Assembly: GCA_018831195.1 (NCBI GenBank)
Contig: JAHJDP010000065.1
Coordinates: 1-64,000, forward strand
Length of the DNA: 64,000 nt
From: Candidatus Eisenbacteria bacterium
GTDB lineage: Bacteria > Eisenbacteria > RBG-16-71-46 > CAIMUX01 > JAHJDP01
Direction of reading: 5' to 3'
The notes beneath the pieces were generated by a model. The model was given only the letters and a program-made list of their open reading frames with translations, had not been told where the DNA came from and ran no database searches. The position numbers and the translations under genes were made by a program. Below are positions 50,593 through 59,998 of the stretch, piece after piece (within the stretch, counting starts at the first letter, position 1; every line of letters begins with the position of its first letter).

Positions 50593-51752
50593 TGATGATT
50601 CCACGGGAGGTTCGGCTTCAGTTCTTCGGGATCCTCTTTGGAATCCTCCTGGCCCTTCCCTCGGGATCGCTCGGGCTTGTTCCGTTTCCGGCGGACTTTG
50701 TTCCGCCGGCCGCGGAAAGCTCGCCCGCGGATGGATCCCAAGCGGAGATGAGGGAGATCCGGTACAGATCGGCCCTCTTGTTTTTCTTTTCAAACCGAAG
50801 TGTTTATCCACTGCCCATCGATCCGTCACACATCCGCCTATCCGGGCAGGAGATTCTTGCGACGGATCTGGAGCCGTACGGATATGACTTTGTTCCCTAT
50901 CTGGAGTTGGAGCCTCTGCTCCAGGAGTGGAGGATTCGATCCGGCAACGATCTGCATTTCGATTTCCTGGCGGAGAGCTCAAGAGAGTTATCATTGGACC
51001 GCCTGATGGTGGCCGACCTCGTTGTTTATGCCGACCGCCTGCTCCTTCTGATCCGGGCTATCATTCCCGATTCGGGCCTGATGGCAGGTGTCGATGTGGC
51101 CGAGACGTTGATCCCTCCTGAGGTTTGGGATTCTTCTGCAGGCAGCCAAGCCGCATGGGATAAAGAAGTTGCCAAAATCAGCGGGGAATTGGCCCGCCGG
51201 TGGTTGGAAGTCACGCCGAGAAAAGGACAGCAGACCCTGGTTGTACTGCCGGTTTCGCCGGCCGGCATCGAGGCGGCCCAGGCCGACTTATCGACTCATT
51301 GTCTTCTCCGGTCCCTGCTTCGGTTGGAACGCTGGGTGATGCCTGATCCATCCCTGGTTGTATCGTCCCTCTTAAGAGAAGGGTACGATCCCAAGCGACT
51401 GGAACCGATGGCGCGGCGAAGCCTCATGTCCCGCTTTAACGCGGAATCCATACTTCAATCACATCTGTTATCATACGGGATAAAAACGGAGCAGAGAGGG
51501 CCGCGGTATGAGTCTGAGGACGATGATGGTGCGGTCGGATCATCCCCCCGGGGAGTGCAATTGCCGCTCTATCTAGCCCTCATGATGATCAATGGCGATT
51601 CCGGACGGATCATCGCCGCAGGCGCCGAGTATATGGAGCCGGAGAGTTCGATCGGCCTCTTTGGAGTGATCAAGGGGGTCATGATGTCTCGTCGGATACA
51701 AAAAGGAACGGATCGCCTGGTGAGCCGTTTGCCCTATAAAGAGGATCTTTAA
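50592..51752 (+). CDS. Exported protein of unknown function
   Basis: About 386 residues. A hydrophobic signal (Phe-Phe-Gly-Ile-Leu-Phe-Gly) ends near a Phe-Pro-Ala site. The rest is alpha/beta with an N-terminal half that repeats the pattern of the preceding lipoprotein (Val-Val-Leu-Pro-Val-Ser-Pro; Arg-Phe-Asn-Ala-Glu-Ser-Ile-Leu), so it may be a distant relative. Its coupling to the lipoprotein (TGATG) and to the isomerase (stop only four bases before) points to joint work. By position it corresponds to a channel-like companion. Confidence 0.75.
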   Translation: MMIPREVRLQFFGILFGILLALPSGSLGLVPFPADFVPPAAESSPADGSQAEMREIRYRSALLFFFSNRSVYPLPIDPSHIRLSGQEILATDLEPYGYDFVPYLELEPLLQEWRIRSGNDLHFDFLAESSRELSLDRLMVADLVVYADRLLLLIRAIIPDSGLMAGVDVAETLIPPEVWDSSAGSQAAWDKEVAKISGELARRWLEVTPRKGQQTLVVLPVSPAGIEAAQADLSTHCLLRSLLRLERWVMPDPSLVVSSLLREGYDPKRLEPMARRSLMSRFNAESILQSHLLSYGIKTEQRGPRYESEDDDGAVGSSPRGVQLPLYLALMMINGDSGRIIAAGAEYMEPESSIGLFGVIKGVMMSRRIQKGTDRLVSRLPYKEDL

Positions 51753-51755
51753 ATC

Positions 51756-53438
51756 ATGGATCGACCCCGGTTTTGGAGTTGTCTCCTCGCCATACTTTTC
51801 ATGGCAGGCCCGCTTCTGCACGGTTCCTCCAGGGTCGCCGCCGCCGATGCCCCTATGCCGGCCGGGGCCGCCGTCCTCGCTCTGGTGGATGGTGATCCCA
51901 TCACAATGACCGATCTGGAGATCATCCTCCCCCGCCCGAAACCGAGTCTCACGGCGGAAGAGCTTCAGGGATATTCACCTGAGTCGATCCTCAAGCGGAT
52001 GATTCAGAACAGGCTCTTGGAGCAGGAAGGGTACCGCCTCGATGCGCAGGAAGACCCGCAGATAAAGAACCAGGTCGAAGAGTTGATGAGGCACCGCAGC
52101 GTGATCGCTCTTCTCGATTCGATCTCGGCGCCCGTAGAGAAACCGAAACCGGGCGAGTTGGACAGCCTTTTCACGAAGACAAATAGAATGAATCGGATAT
52201 CCCACATCCTATTGGATGATGAAGCCTCCGCTCTGGCCCTGCGTGACAGTCTGAAGGCCGGCATTCCTTTTGCCACATTGGCGGATCGACATTCCCGGGA
52301 CACGACCTGGGCCGGCAAGGGAGGGGACATCGGGTGGGCTCGTGAGGGAATGTTCATCCCCGAATTCGAGACACTGATGCCACAGCTCTCGGTGGGAGAG
52401 ATCGGTGGGCCGGTTCAGACCGAAAAGGGCTGGCATCTGGTTCTTCTGGCGGAAATCCGGGATGAAACCGTCGGGCAATCCGATGCCATGCAGGACGCGC
52501 TGGTTGATGCCGTGATGAAGGATCGCGTGATGACGGTTGTTAAAGCTTATGTGGAGGCATTGAAAGAGAAATACAATGTGACCATTGATGAACCCCTCCT
52601 GCAAACACTCGATTACGGCTCTCCCGATCCCGAGGTGCAGAATCAGCTGCGCGACAATGAGGCTGTGCTGGCCACATTGCCCTGGCGGCAGATCAAAGTC
52701 AGCGAGTTGACCCGGGCCATGCGTTTCCAGCATTTCCACGGCATCGAAAACAAGCCGAATGCGCCTGAGCTCCGCGATAAAATGTTTGGCGAAGTCCTGG
52801 CCGAATCCCTCCTTCGGCATGAAGCCGCCATCCTTCACTTACACAAAAGACCGAATATCATCATGGAGTCAGATGCGCTGGAGCGCCAGCTTCTCCGGGA
52901 AAAAGTCCTCAATATGATCGTGGATTTCCCCTTCAACCCAGATGAGAAGGAGATAGAGAGTTTCTATAATGCGCACTCTGAAGAATTCACACCCAAGGCC
53001 AGATTGCGGGTGAATGGCGCCTTATTGGGGAATGAAGAGGCGGCGCGCCGGTTTCGGGAGAAGTTGGAGGAGGGGGCGAGTCTGAGTTGGCTCATCCCCA
53101 GGACGCCCGCAGTCAGTGACCCCAATCCGGTGGCATTTACGAATTGGGTCGACGCCCAGATGCTGGGCCTCTCCAGCGATGTTGACAAGGGAATGCTGCT
53201 GGGACCTTTGCCGTTCGAGGGAGCCTGGGCGGTGGTGAAGATTGTGGAAATCGAAAGGGTCACAGCGCCCCCATTGGCCCAGTGCCGGGGGCAGGTCCTC
53301 CGATCGTTGAAGAGTCAACGGACACGTGAGGCGGTAACCGATGCGGTTGCCCGGCTCGAATCGGCCGCGACAATCGAAATCATGGATGGGGCTTATCAAA
53401 GGATCGAACAACGCATCCATGATTGGATGGGAATGTAG
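51756..53438 (+). CDS. Periplasmic peptidyl-prolyl isomerase (SurA/PpiC-like chaperone)
   Basis: 560 residues. A signal peptide precedes a SurA-N-like helical region (Ile-Leu-Lys-Arg-Met-Ile-Gln-Asn-Arg-Leu-Leu-Glu), then a parvulin domain at about 150-235: Arg-Ile-Ser-His-Ile-Leu, Phe-Ala-x-Leu-Ala-x-x-His-Ser-Arg-Asp, Gly-Gly-Asp-Ile-Gly-Trp and Thr-Glu-Lys-Gly-Trp-His. A second, degenerate parvulin-like half follows. Such isomerase chaperones accompany OmcS and OmcE nanowire genes in Geobacter and are reported as needed for OmcS folding (OscH). Here it precedes the 42-haem cytochrome. Confidence 0.92.
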   Translation: MDRPRFWSCLLAILFMAGPLLHGSSRVAAADAPMPAGAAVLALVDGDPITMTDLEIILPRPKPSLTAEELQGYSPESILKRMIQNRLLEQEGYRLDAQEDPQIKNQVEELMRHRSVIALLDSISAPVEKPKPGELDSLFTKTNRMNRISHILLDDEASALALRDSLKAGIPFATLADRHSRDTTWAGKGGDIGWAREGMFIPEFETLMPQLSVGEIGGPVQTEKGWHLVLLAEIRDETVGQSDAMQDALVDAVMKDRVMTVVKAYVEALKEKYNVTIDEPLLQTLDYGSPDPEVQNQLRDNEAVLATLPWRQIKVSELTRAMRFQHFHGIENKPNAPELRDKMFGEVLAESLLRHEAAILHLHKRPNIIMESDALERQLLREKVLNMIVDFPFNPDEKEIESFYNAHSEEFTPKARLRVNGALLGNEEAARRFREKLEEGASLSWLIPRTPAVSDPNPVAFTNWVDAQMLGLSSDVDKGMLLGPLPFEGAWAVVKIVEIERVTAPPLAQCRGQVLRSLKSQRTREAVTDAVARLESAATIEIMDGAYQRIEQRIHDWMGM

Positions 53439-53521
53439 AAGACGGGAATGCAAAGTATGGGAATAGTGACAAAGCCGCAGGTTTATCGGATTGATCCGGC
53501 GAAGAGACAGGGAGATTCAGG

Positions 53522-56500
53522 GTGAGACCAGGAATACAAAGAGATCGCGCTCTGCCATGGATGGGGATCCTCGTGGCTTTGGCACTTGCAGGCCTCATCA
53601 CCCTTCCGAGTGGTCCGGGGGCCGCCGACCGATTCAAGCAGAAGGAATGTCTTGATTGCCACAAAGAGATGGAGTCGGCGCTCAAAGAACGTCATGCGCA
53701 TGATCCATTCAAGGCCAAAAAATGTGATGCCTGTCACAAACCCCATGGCATCTTGGGTGCTCTCAATTTGAAGGCGGAGGGCGCGGATCTCTGCCTCGGG
53801 TGTCATGAAGAATTCGGCGCGAAGATGGAATCGGCGCATCTCCATGCCCCCATGCAGGGTGGAGATTGTTTAACTTGCCATTCCGCTCACGGCACCGGCC
53901 GCCCGGCTCTTCTCACGCACGAGAAAGGAGAACTCTGTTTCGCATGTCATGACCGCGGTCCGTTTGAGAGAGCGCATGTTCATGAGCCGATGGCCGCTAA
54001 GGGGTGCGAAGCCTGCCACGATCCCCACGGATCGGAGCATGCCGGGCTCTTGACCTCTGAATCCATTGATCTCTGCCTGGGCTGCCATAACAATAAGGCC
54101 ACCCTGCGGGAGAAGCACGGTGGCACGGATATAACCACGGCCCGTTGCGTTTTCTGCCATGATCCGCACTCGTCGGCGGAAGCCTCGCTGCTCTTGCCTT
54201 CGATCCACAGCCCGGTCGCTGATATGGATTGCGAATCGTGTCACACGTTGGATGATCAGGGTTTGGTCACAGCTTCCGCCGGTGACGAGATTTGTCTTGA
54301 GTGTCATGACCTGGAAATTTCTGGAATAGCCGTACCGCACGCACCTGTGGCTGATGGGGATTGCCGTTCCTGCCACTCCCCCCATGGAAGCGCCTACCCT
54401 TCCCTGCTTGTACAAAGAGAAGATAAGCTATGCGAAGAATGCCACGACCCGGCCGGCTCGGGCGCATCCGACGCCCACCAACCGGTTGCGGATGGGCTCT
54501 GTTCCGATTGCCACAAGCCCCATGGAACCGACCATCCCGCCCTTTTAACTTCCGGGATCAATGATCTCTGCCTTTCCTGTCATGATATGGATCTCCAGGA
54601 ACCGGATGGCGGCAGTCTTCATGCTCCTCTTGCAAAGCAGGAGTGTACCGTCTGCCATAATCCACATCGTTCCCGGCAGAAGCCCCTGCTTGTGGCCGGC
54701 AGCGGGGAGCTGTGTTTGTCGTGTCATCTAAAGATTAAGCTCCGCAATGCGATGGAATATCCTCACGCCGTCGTGGCGAGCGGGGAATGCATCGCCTGTC
54801 ATGAGGCGCATCTTTCAAGCCGAAGGAATCTCCTCAAGGGGGCGGCGGGCGATCTTTGTATAAGCTGCCACGGCGAAATGGTGGAAGAGTCGCCGAAAGG
54901 AAGCGTGCATGCGCCGAGCAAAGAAGGCGAGTGCCTCACCTGCCACGAACCGCACGGGGGCGGGCGCCCGGGTATGCTGACCGATGATCCGGTGGCGATA
55001 TGCGCCGGCTGTCATGACGATGTCGCTGATCCAACCGCCTTTGCGCATGGCCATCAGCCGGTTATTGACGGCAAGTGTTCTGATTGCCACGACGCCCACC
55101 GATCCGACAGCCCGGCCCTGCTGGCCGGTCCTTCACCATTGATTTGCATCGGTTGCCACCCCGACGTTGTCGATGTGGAAGGGGCGCAATCGATCCATCC
55201 TCCCAGCCAGGGAGATTGTCTGGCTTGCCACCTCCCGCACGGGGGTGGGGAGGCCGGGCTCCTGGTCAAGTCGTTGCCCGCGCTTTGTTTCGATTGCCAT
55301 GATGAAGGATCAGAATTCAAGCGAATTCACCTTAAATTGGATACCGCTGGAATCGATTGCTCGACCTGTCATGAACCGCATCACTCGCAGCAGCCTTCGC
55401 TCTTCCTGGCTCAGTCGCATGCGCCCTTCGAAGAGAGGGATTGCGCGGTCTGCCATGATCCGATCGGTGCAGGGACGCCTGCCGCTGAAGTCTGCAAGGA
55501 GTGCCATGATCTGCCCCAAGCAAGTCTGGCGAAGGCAAAACAGCATGCGCCGTTCCTGGAGGGTGAGTGCACCGCTTGCCATAATCCGCATGTGGCGGAA
55601 GGAGCATCGCTGCTCCCGGTCCGTCCCGTGGACGCCTGCAAGGAGTGCCATGACAGCGAATCCCTTTACCCCGACGCCGAATTGGCTCATGAACCGGTCC
55701 GCATGGGTCAATGCGAACATTGTCATGAGAGCCATGGCTCGGAACAGGCGCCGTTACTGAAGGTAGGCCGCAAGGATCTCTGCTTCAGTTGCCACGAAGA
55801 AATGCGGAGTCGGCTGCAATATGCAAATGTTCACGCGCCCTTTGCGCAAAACAGTTGTGATGATTGCCATGACTCCCACGGGACAAATTTTCCGGGAATC
55901 CTGACTCAAGAGGTCCCGGCCCTCTGCTTCAAATGTCATGACGCGGGGGATTCCCAGATGACGGCCAAACACGGGGGCATGTCCCTCACCAGTGTCGACT
56001 GTCTGGGGTGTCACGATCCACATGCCTCGAAGGGGGCCGCCCTTTCGTACAAGAATGTGCATGCGCCTTATGAGGGGGGAGATTGCAACGATTGCCATGA
56101 GGCCGGCACGAGAAGAATAAAGGGCGGCGAGAGAGAACTTTGTTTCAGCTGCCACCCGGGCACGCGGGAGGATCTGAAAGAAGGCAAACTGCATCAGCCG
56201 CTGACGGGAGATTCACCCTGCACCGCCTGCCATGAACCCCATACGGCGCCGCAGGAAAAGCTCCTGCGGGTGACGCAGGATAAGCTCTGTGAAAAATGCC
56301 ACAGCGAGGCCGCTGGAGAATTCAAGCAGGCGGCGCATTCCCATCCGGCGGCTGAAAATGGGGCCTGCACCGCCTGCCACAATCCCCATTTGGTCTTTGC
56401 CGATGATGAAAATATAACCACCCAGATTTGTTCACGCTGCCATTCTTTTAAGGATCATATCCTGCACCCTATGGGAGAGGATGATCTCGATCCCCGGACA

Positions 56501-56635
56501 AACGAGCCGATGGGTTGTCTGAGCTGTCACAACAAACACGGATCGGAATACGAATACATTCTCGCCGCCGATCCGAAGGGGCCGCTCTGCGTTCAATGTC
56601 ACACCGATAAAATCAGGGAGATAAAACTCAATTAG
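53522..56635 (+). CDS. 42-haem c-type cytochrome (doubled CXXCH repeats)
   Basis: 1037 residues with GTG start, a signal peptide and 42 CxxCH motifs by direct count. Haem motifs recur in a doubled pattern: a CxxCH, a His-Gly/His-x segment with Pro-His, about 18 residues, then a second CxxCH. Some 20 such units line up along the chain, and His-Ala-Pro or His-x-Pro before each unit supplies distal ligands. This resembles a long haem wire lacking an enzyme domain. Its position next to the isomerase and outer-membrane genes fits a periplasm-to-outside bridge. The codon use matches the neighbours, arguing against recent transfer. Confidence 0.96.
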   Translation: MRPGIQRDRALPWMGILVALALAGLITLPSGPGAADRFKQKECLDCHKEMESALKERHAHDPFKAKKCDACHKPHGILGALNLKAEGADLCLGCHEEFGAKMESAHLHAPMQGGDCLTCHSAHGTGRPALLTHEKGELCFACHDRGPFERAHVHEPMAAKGCEACHDPHGSEHAGLLTSESIDLCLGCHNNKATLREKHGGTDITTARCVFCHDPHSSAEASLLLPSIHSPVADMDCESCHTLDDQGLVTASAGDEICLECHDLEISGIAVPHAPVADGDCRSCHSPHGSAYPSLLVQREDKLCEECHDPAGSGASDAHQPVADGLCSDCHKPHGTDHPALLTSGINDLCLSCHDMDLQEPDGGSLHAPLAKQECTVCHNPHRSRQKPLLVAGSGELCLSCHLKIKLRNAMEYPHAVVASGECIACHEAHLSSRRNLLKGAAGDLCISCHGEMVEESPKGSVHAPSKEGECLTCHEPHGGGRPGMLTDDPVAICAGCHDDVADPTAFAHGHQPVIDGKCSDCHDAHRSDSPALLAGPSPLICIGCHPDVVDVEGAQSIHPPSQGDCLACHLPHGGGEAGLLVKSLPALCFDCHDEGSEFKRIHLKLDTAGIDCSTCHEPHHSQQPSLFLAQSHAPFEERDCAVCHDPIGAGTPAAEVCKECHDLPQASLAKAKQHAPFLEGECTACHNPHVAEGASLLPVRPVDACKECHDSESLYPDAELAHEPVRMGQCEHCHESHGSEQAPLLKVGRKDLCFSCHEEMRSRLQYANVHAPFAQNSCDDCHDSHGTNFPGILTQEVPALCFKCHDAGDSQMTAKHGGMSLTSVDCLGCHDPHASKGAALSYKNVHAPYEGGDCNDCHEAGTRRIKGGERELCFSCHPGTREDLKEGKLHQPLTGDSPCTACHEPHTAPQEKLLRVTQDKLCEKCHSEAAGEFKQAAHSHPAAENGACTACHNPHLVFADDENITTQICSRCHSFKDHILHPMGEDDLDPRTNEPMGCLSCHNKHGSEYEYILAADPKGPLCVQCHTDKIREIKLN

Positions 56636-56660
56636 CTGAATTCGGTTTCGGGGGAGGCCT

Positions 56661-57632
56661 ATGGAGGTTCAAACGAAGGTCGCCGCATTGTTTTTCCCCG
56701 GCCTGCGGGCCGGAATCCTGGGTGGAATGTGTCTGCTGGCGGTCCTTATGCTCTTCGGCCGGGCCGCGGGCGCGCAAGAGGATGTCATCGATCTGTCCGA
56801 CCTTTCCCCGCCGCCGGCGCCGCCGCCCAGTGAAGTCCCGCCTTTGCGGGTCGCTGTATCCAATGTTCTCTCGCCGCAAGGAACAGTGGAAAGTTATGGC
56901 CTGCTGTTAAAGTACCTTGGCGATAAGATGAACCGTCCGATCGAGCTGGTTCAACGCCGGACCTATCTGGAGACAAACGAGCTGATCCGCGCAAGTGAAG
57001 TCGACCTGGCCTTTGTTTGTACAAGTTCATATGTGGTGGGGCATGAGCAATTCGGCATGCAGCTTCTCGCGGTTCCTGTTGTTCATGGAGCGACGACCTA
57101 TCATGCCGTCCTCATTGTACATCATAATAATCCGGCCGAATCCATGGAGGATCTCAAGGGATCGATTTTCGCCTTCACCGATCCACTATCACATACGGGG
57201 CACAATTATCCGAAATTCTTGATCCGTCAATTGGGGGAAACACCGGAGAGCTTTTTTGGAAAGACGATCTATACATACAGCCATGATACCGCGCTTCAGG
57301 CGGTGGCGGATGGATCGGTGGACGCGGCCTGTTTGCACAGCATTGTTCTAGGTTTCGCCCTGAAAAGGGATCCGAAGCTTGCGGGGAAAATTAAGCAGAT
57401 CCACCAGTCTCCGCCCTTTGGCATGCCCCCGGTCGTCATAGGTCCGGGTGTGGATCCAGCGCTTGTTGCGCAGCTGAGGGAGATCCTCATCGGGATGAAG
57501 GATGATCCGGAAGGAAAGCGAGCGCTGGCCTTGATCGATTATGACGCTTTTGTGACGATTGAGGACAAGGCCTATGATTCCATCCGCGTAATTTTCCGAG
57601 CCGTGGGCGTTCTTGAGACACCGGAACCATGA
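56661..57632 (+). CDS. PhnD-like periplasmic binding protein
   Basis: 323 residues. A signal peptide is followed by a Pro-rich linker (Pro-Pro-Pro-Ala-Pro-Pro) and a type 2 periplasmic fold of the phosphonate/phosphite family: Val-Asp-Leu-Ala-Phe-Val, Asp-Leu-Lys-Gly-Ser-Ile-Phe-Ala-Phe, Asp-Gly-Ser-Val-Asp-Ala-Ala, and Met-Lys-Asp-Asp-Pro-Glu-Gly. There are no ABC permease genes beside it; instead the stop overlaps the start of a histidine kinase (ATGA at 57629-57632). It probably presents a ligand to that kinase. Confidence 0.9.
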   Translation: MEVQTKVAALFFPGLRAGILGGMCLLAVLMLFGRAAGAQEDVIDLSDLSPPPAPPPSEVPPLRVAVSNVLSPQGTVESYGLLLKYLGDKMNRPIELVQRRTYLETNELIRASEVDLAFVCTSSYVVGHEQFGMQLLAVPVVHGATTYHAVLIVHHNNPAESMEDLKGSIFAFTDPLSHTGHNYPKFLIRQLGETPESFFGKTIYTYSHDTALQAVADGSVDAACLHSIVLGFALKRDPKLAGKIKQIHQSPPFGMPPVVIGPGVDPALVAQLREILIGMKDDPEGKRALALIDYDAFVTIEDKAYDSIRVIFRAVGVLETPEP

Positions 57633-59131
57633 GCTCTTTCAAATCTCTTAGAGGAGCCTTCATCCGCCGCTGCCGGTCGGTGGTTCTGGGGATGAGTATC
57701 CGCGTTAAATTGCTTGGACTGATACTGACCCTGGTTCTTGCTCTTGGGCACGCCATCACGTTTCAAGCGAGGCATGCCGTCGAGAAAACCCTCCGCTCTC
57801 ACTTGGCCGTGGAGGGCTCATCCATCGCTCAAAATGTGGCGGCCCGGGCCACCGATCTCATCCTCGTCAATGATTTGTTTACTCTCAAGGAATTGTTAAA
57901 GGATATTCGGGGAGGTTGTGAGAATATCCGCTATATCTTCATCCTGGATCCTTATGGGTATATTTTGGCGCACACCTTCGGTGAGGGTTTCCCGGTGCCC
58001 TTGATAAACGCCAATGAGCCGACCGCCGCCGGCTTTGATCGGACCGTTAAACTGAAAACAACCGAGGGATTGATTTGGGATACCGCCGTGCCGATTTCCA
58101 ACGGCCGTGTCGGTGTCGCCAGGGTCGGGATTTCCGACGCCGATCACCGGCGCGACATTACGCATCTGACCTTGCGCCTCATCACGACCACTTCTGTGGT
58201 TGCATTCATTGCTATTCTCAGCAGCAGTTTCCTTGTCTGGTTTATTACACGCCCGATCCGCTCTCTGGCCGCTGCGGCCGAGGCTGTCGGACGGGGGGAT
58301 TTTTCCCACCGAACGGGGATACGGACGCGTGATGAATTGGGCGCCCTGTCCAAGACCTTCGATCAAATGACCGCGGAGTTGGCTAAAGTTCGGGCGGAAC
58401 GCCTGGCCTGGGAACGCTTGCACAAACAGTTGCTCGAGAGGGTCATCCGGGCTCAGGAAGAAGAACGCAAACGGATTGCGCGGGAATTGCATGATGAAAC
58501 GAGCCAATCTCTGACCTCGCTCATGGTCGGTCTGCAAAGAATTCAGCAACTGCATCCAACTCCGGAAATCCAGGCTCAGATGGAGGAATTGAGGAGTATT
58601 GCTGTAAGCACCCTCGACAACCTTCACAATTTAGCCCAGGAGCTTCGTCCTTGCGTGCTGGATGAGCTGGGCCTGGTCGCCGCTCTGGAAAAGTATGTAA
58701 ACGAGTATCGAAAACGATATATGCTCGAAGTCGACTGCGTCACCCGTGGTATTGATGATCAGCAGAGCCTGCCTTCTGTTATTGCGACAGCCATTTACCG
58801 TATCGTGCAGGAGGGCTTGACGAACGTCGCAAGGCATGCAAATGCTGCTTCGGTGAGCGTGCTCTTGGAAAAAACGAAGGATCGGACACGCATTTTTATT
58901 GAGGATGACGGATGTGGTTTTATGCCGGAACAGATCGATGGATCGGGTGATCATCTCGGCCTGTTTGGCATCAAAGAGCGGGCGGAGTTGTTTGGTGGAA
59001 GGTTCATCGTGGAATCCCGCCCCGGCGCCGGGACGTGTTTAAGGGTCGAGATCCCCATAGATATGATTCCCTTGGGTCGCATCACATGGAATCCGAACGA
59101 GTTCAAAGGCGACAAAACACCAGAGGTTTGA
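57629..59131 (+). CDS. Membrane histidine kinase (NarX/DegS-like HisKA_3)
   Basis: 500 residues. TM1 at about 22-44, a periplasmic or cache-type sensor domain at 46-180, TM2 at about 182-206, HAMP at 207-260, and HisKA_3 with phospho-acceptor His288 in Glu-Leu-His-Asp-Glu. The ATP domain has Thr-Asn-Val-Ala-Arg-His (N box), Asp-Asp-Gly-Cys-Gly-Phe and Gly-Leu-Phe-Gly-Ile-Lys-Glu-Arg. It should sense the PhnD-like protein or a small ligand and phosphorylate the next-encoded LuxR-type regulator. Confidence 0.95.
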   Translation: MSSFKSLRGAFIRRCRSVVLGMSIRVKLLGLILTLVLALGHAITFQARHAVEKTLRSHLAVEGSSIAQNVAARATDLILVNDLFTLKELLKDIRGGCENIRYIFILDPYGYILAHTFGEGFPVPLINANEPTAAGFDRTVKLKTTEGLIWDTAVPISNGRVGVARVGISDADHRRDITHLTLRLITTTSVVAFIAILSSSFLVWFITRPIRSLAAAAEAVGRGDFSHRTGIRTRDELGALSKTFDQMTAELAKVRAERLAWERLHKQLLERVIRAQEEERKRIARELHDETSQSLTSLMVGLQRIQQLHPTPEIQAQMEELRSIAVSTLDNLHNLAQELRPCVLDELGLVAALEKYVNEYRKRYMLEVDCVTRGIDDQQSLPSVIATAIYRIVQEGLTNVARHANAASVSVLLEKTKDRTRIFIEDDGCGFMPEQIDGSGDHLGLFGIKERAELFGGRFIVESRPGAGTCLRVEIPIDMIPLGRITWNPNEFKGDKTPEV

Positions 59132-59132
59132 A

Positions 59133-59792
59133 GTGGCTGAGACAAGCATACTTATCGTGGATGACCACGCCGTTCTTCGCACCGGCATCCGGCTGATGCT
59201 CCAAAGCCAGCCTGACTTCCGCATCGTGGGAGAGGCGGTGGATGGTGAGGCTGCGATCAGTTTGGCCCGGAAGCTGAAACCCGATGTCATCCTGCTTGAT
59301 CTCAGCATGCCGCGACTGAGCGGCCACAAGGCGCTGCCGGCCCTCCGGAGGGCTTCGCCTCAAAGCAAGATTCTTGTTTTAACAATGCATGACGACAAAA
59401 CCTATCTGCAGGCCGCGTTCAAGGGGGGGGCCAGAGGGTATATTGTTAAGAAGGCCGCTGATATCGAGCTCATCTCGGCCATTCGGTCCGTTTCCCGTGG
59501 AGAGATCTATCTTCACCCCTCAATGATGGGCGATGCCCTGGATGATCTCCTGCCGCAAGACCAAACCGCTCAGACCGAAGAGAAGGGCCAGTGGGAGAAC
59601 CTGAGCATTCGTGAACGAGAGGTTCTGCAGTTTGTGGCTCTGGGCTATACGAATGCGGAAATTGCAGAAAAGATCTTTCTCAGCATTAAAACCGTCGAAA
59701 CCTACCGGGCCCGCGGCATGGAGAAGCTCAACCTACGAACCCGTGCGGCGTTGGTCAAGTTTGCCCTCACCCACGGCCTACTGGATGATTAA
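59133..59792 (+). CDS. LuxR-family (NarL-like) response regulator
   Basis: 219 residues with a GTG start one base after the kinase stop. The receiver domain has Asp10, Asp11, phospho-acceptor Asp56 in Leu-Leu-Asp-Leu-Ser-Met-Pro, Thr and Lys (Val-Lys-Lys-Ala). The C-terminal HTH has Leu-Ser-Ile-Arg-Glu-Arg-Glu-Val-Leu and Lys-Thr-Val-Glu-Thr. It is the obvious partner of the kinase and is likely to control the surrounding cytochrome genes. Confidence 0.96.
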   Translation: MAETSILIVDDHAVLRTGIRLMLQSQPDFRIVGEAVDGEAAISLARKLKPDVILLDLSMPRLSGHKALPALRRASPQSKILVLTMHDDKTYLQAAFKGGARGYIVKKAADIELISAIRSVSRGEIYLHPSMMGDALDDLLPQDQTAQTEEKGQWENLSIREREVLQFVALGYTNAEIAEKIFLSIKTVETYRARGMEKLNLRTRAALVKFALTHGLLDD

Positions 59793-59870
59793 CCTGTAAA
59801 CGAATCCTTCATTCTGCCTTCATCCTACCTCCGTACTATGATTTTGGGGGTTTTCCCTGACAAGCAATAT

Positions 59871-59905
59871 GCCGGGGTAGGGGTTCTCCTGCTACCGAAA
59901 CCGGC
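59871..59905 (+). promoter_or_regulatory. Bulged hairpin upstream of the beta-propeller/OmcS-like genes
   Basis: GCCGG (59871-59875) pairs with CCGGC (59901-59905), and GGTAG (59876-59880) with CTACC (59892-59896), leaving a one-sided GAAA bulge. A short G-C inner stem closes the loop. It is about 95 bases before the next gene. No known riboswitch consensus was matched. It may be a terminator remnant or a regulatory RNA element. Confidence 0.35.
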
Positions 59906-59998
59906 CTGTGATCGGCAAAATTAATGATGAGGAAGTTGAAATATTAGGCGGATAACTACCGGGCCGCTTTTTTCGCGCCGTGGGGCCGTGAACTCAGG

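Noticed and set aside
53870-56194. Several long - strand reading frames opposite the 42-haem gene
   Set aside because: They mirror the repeated CxxCH codons (for example repeated Met-Ala-Thr patterns) and lack start signals and family matches.
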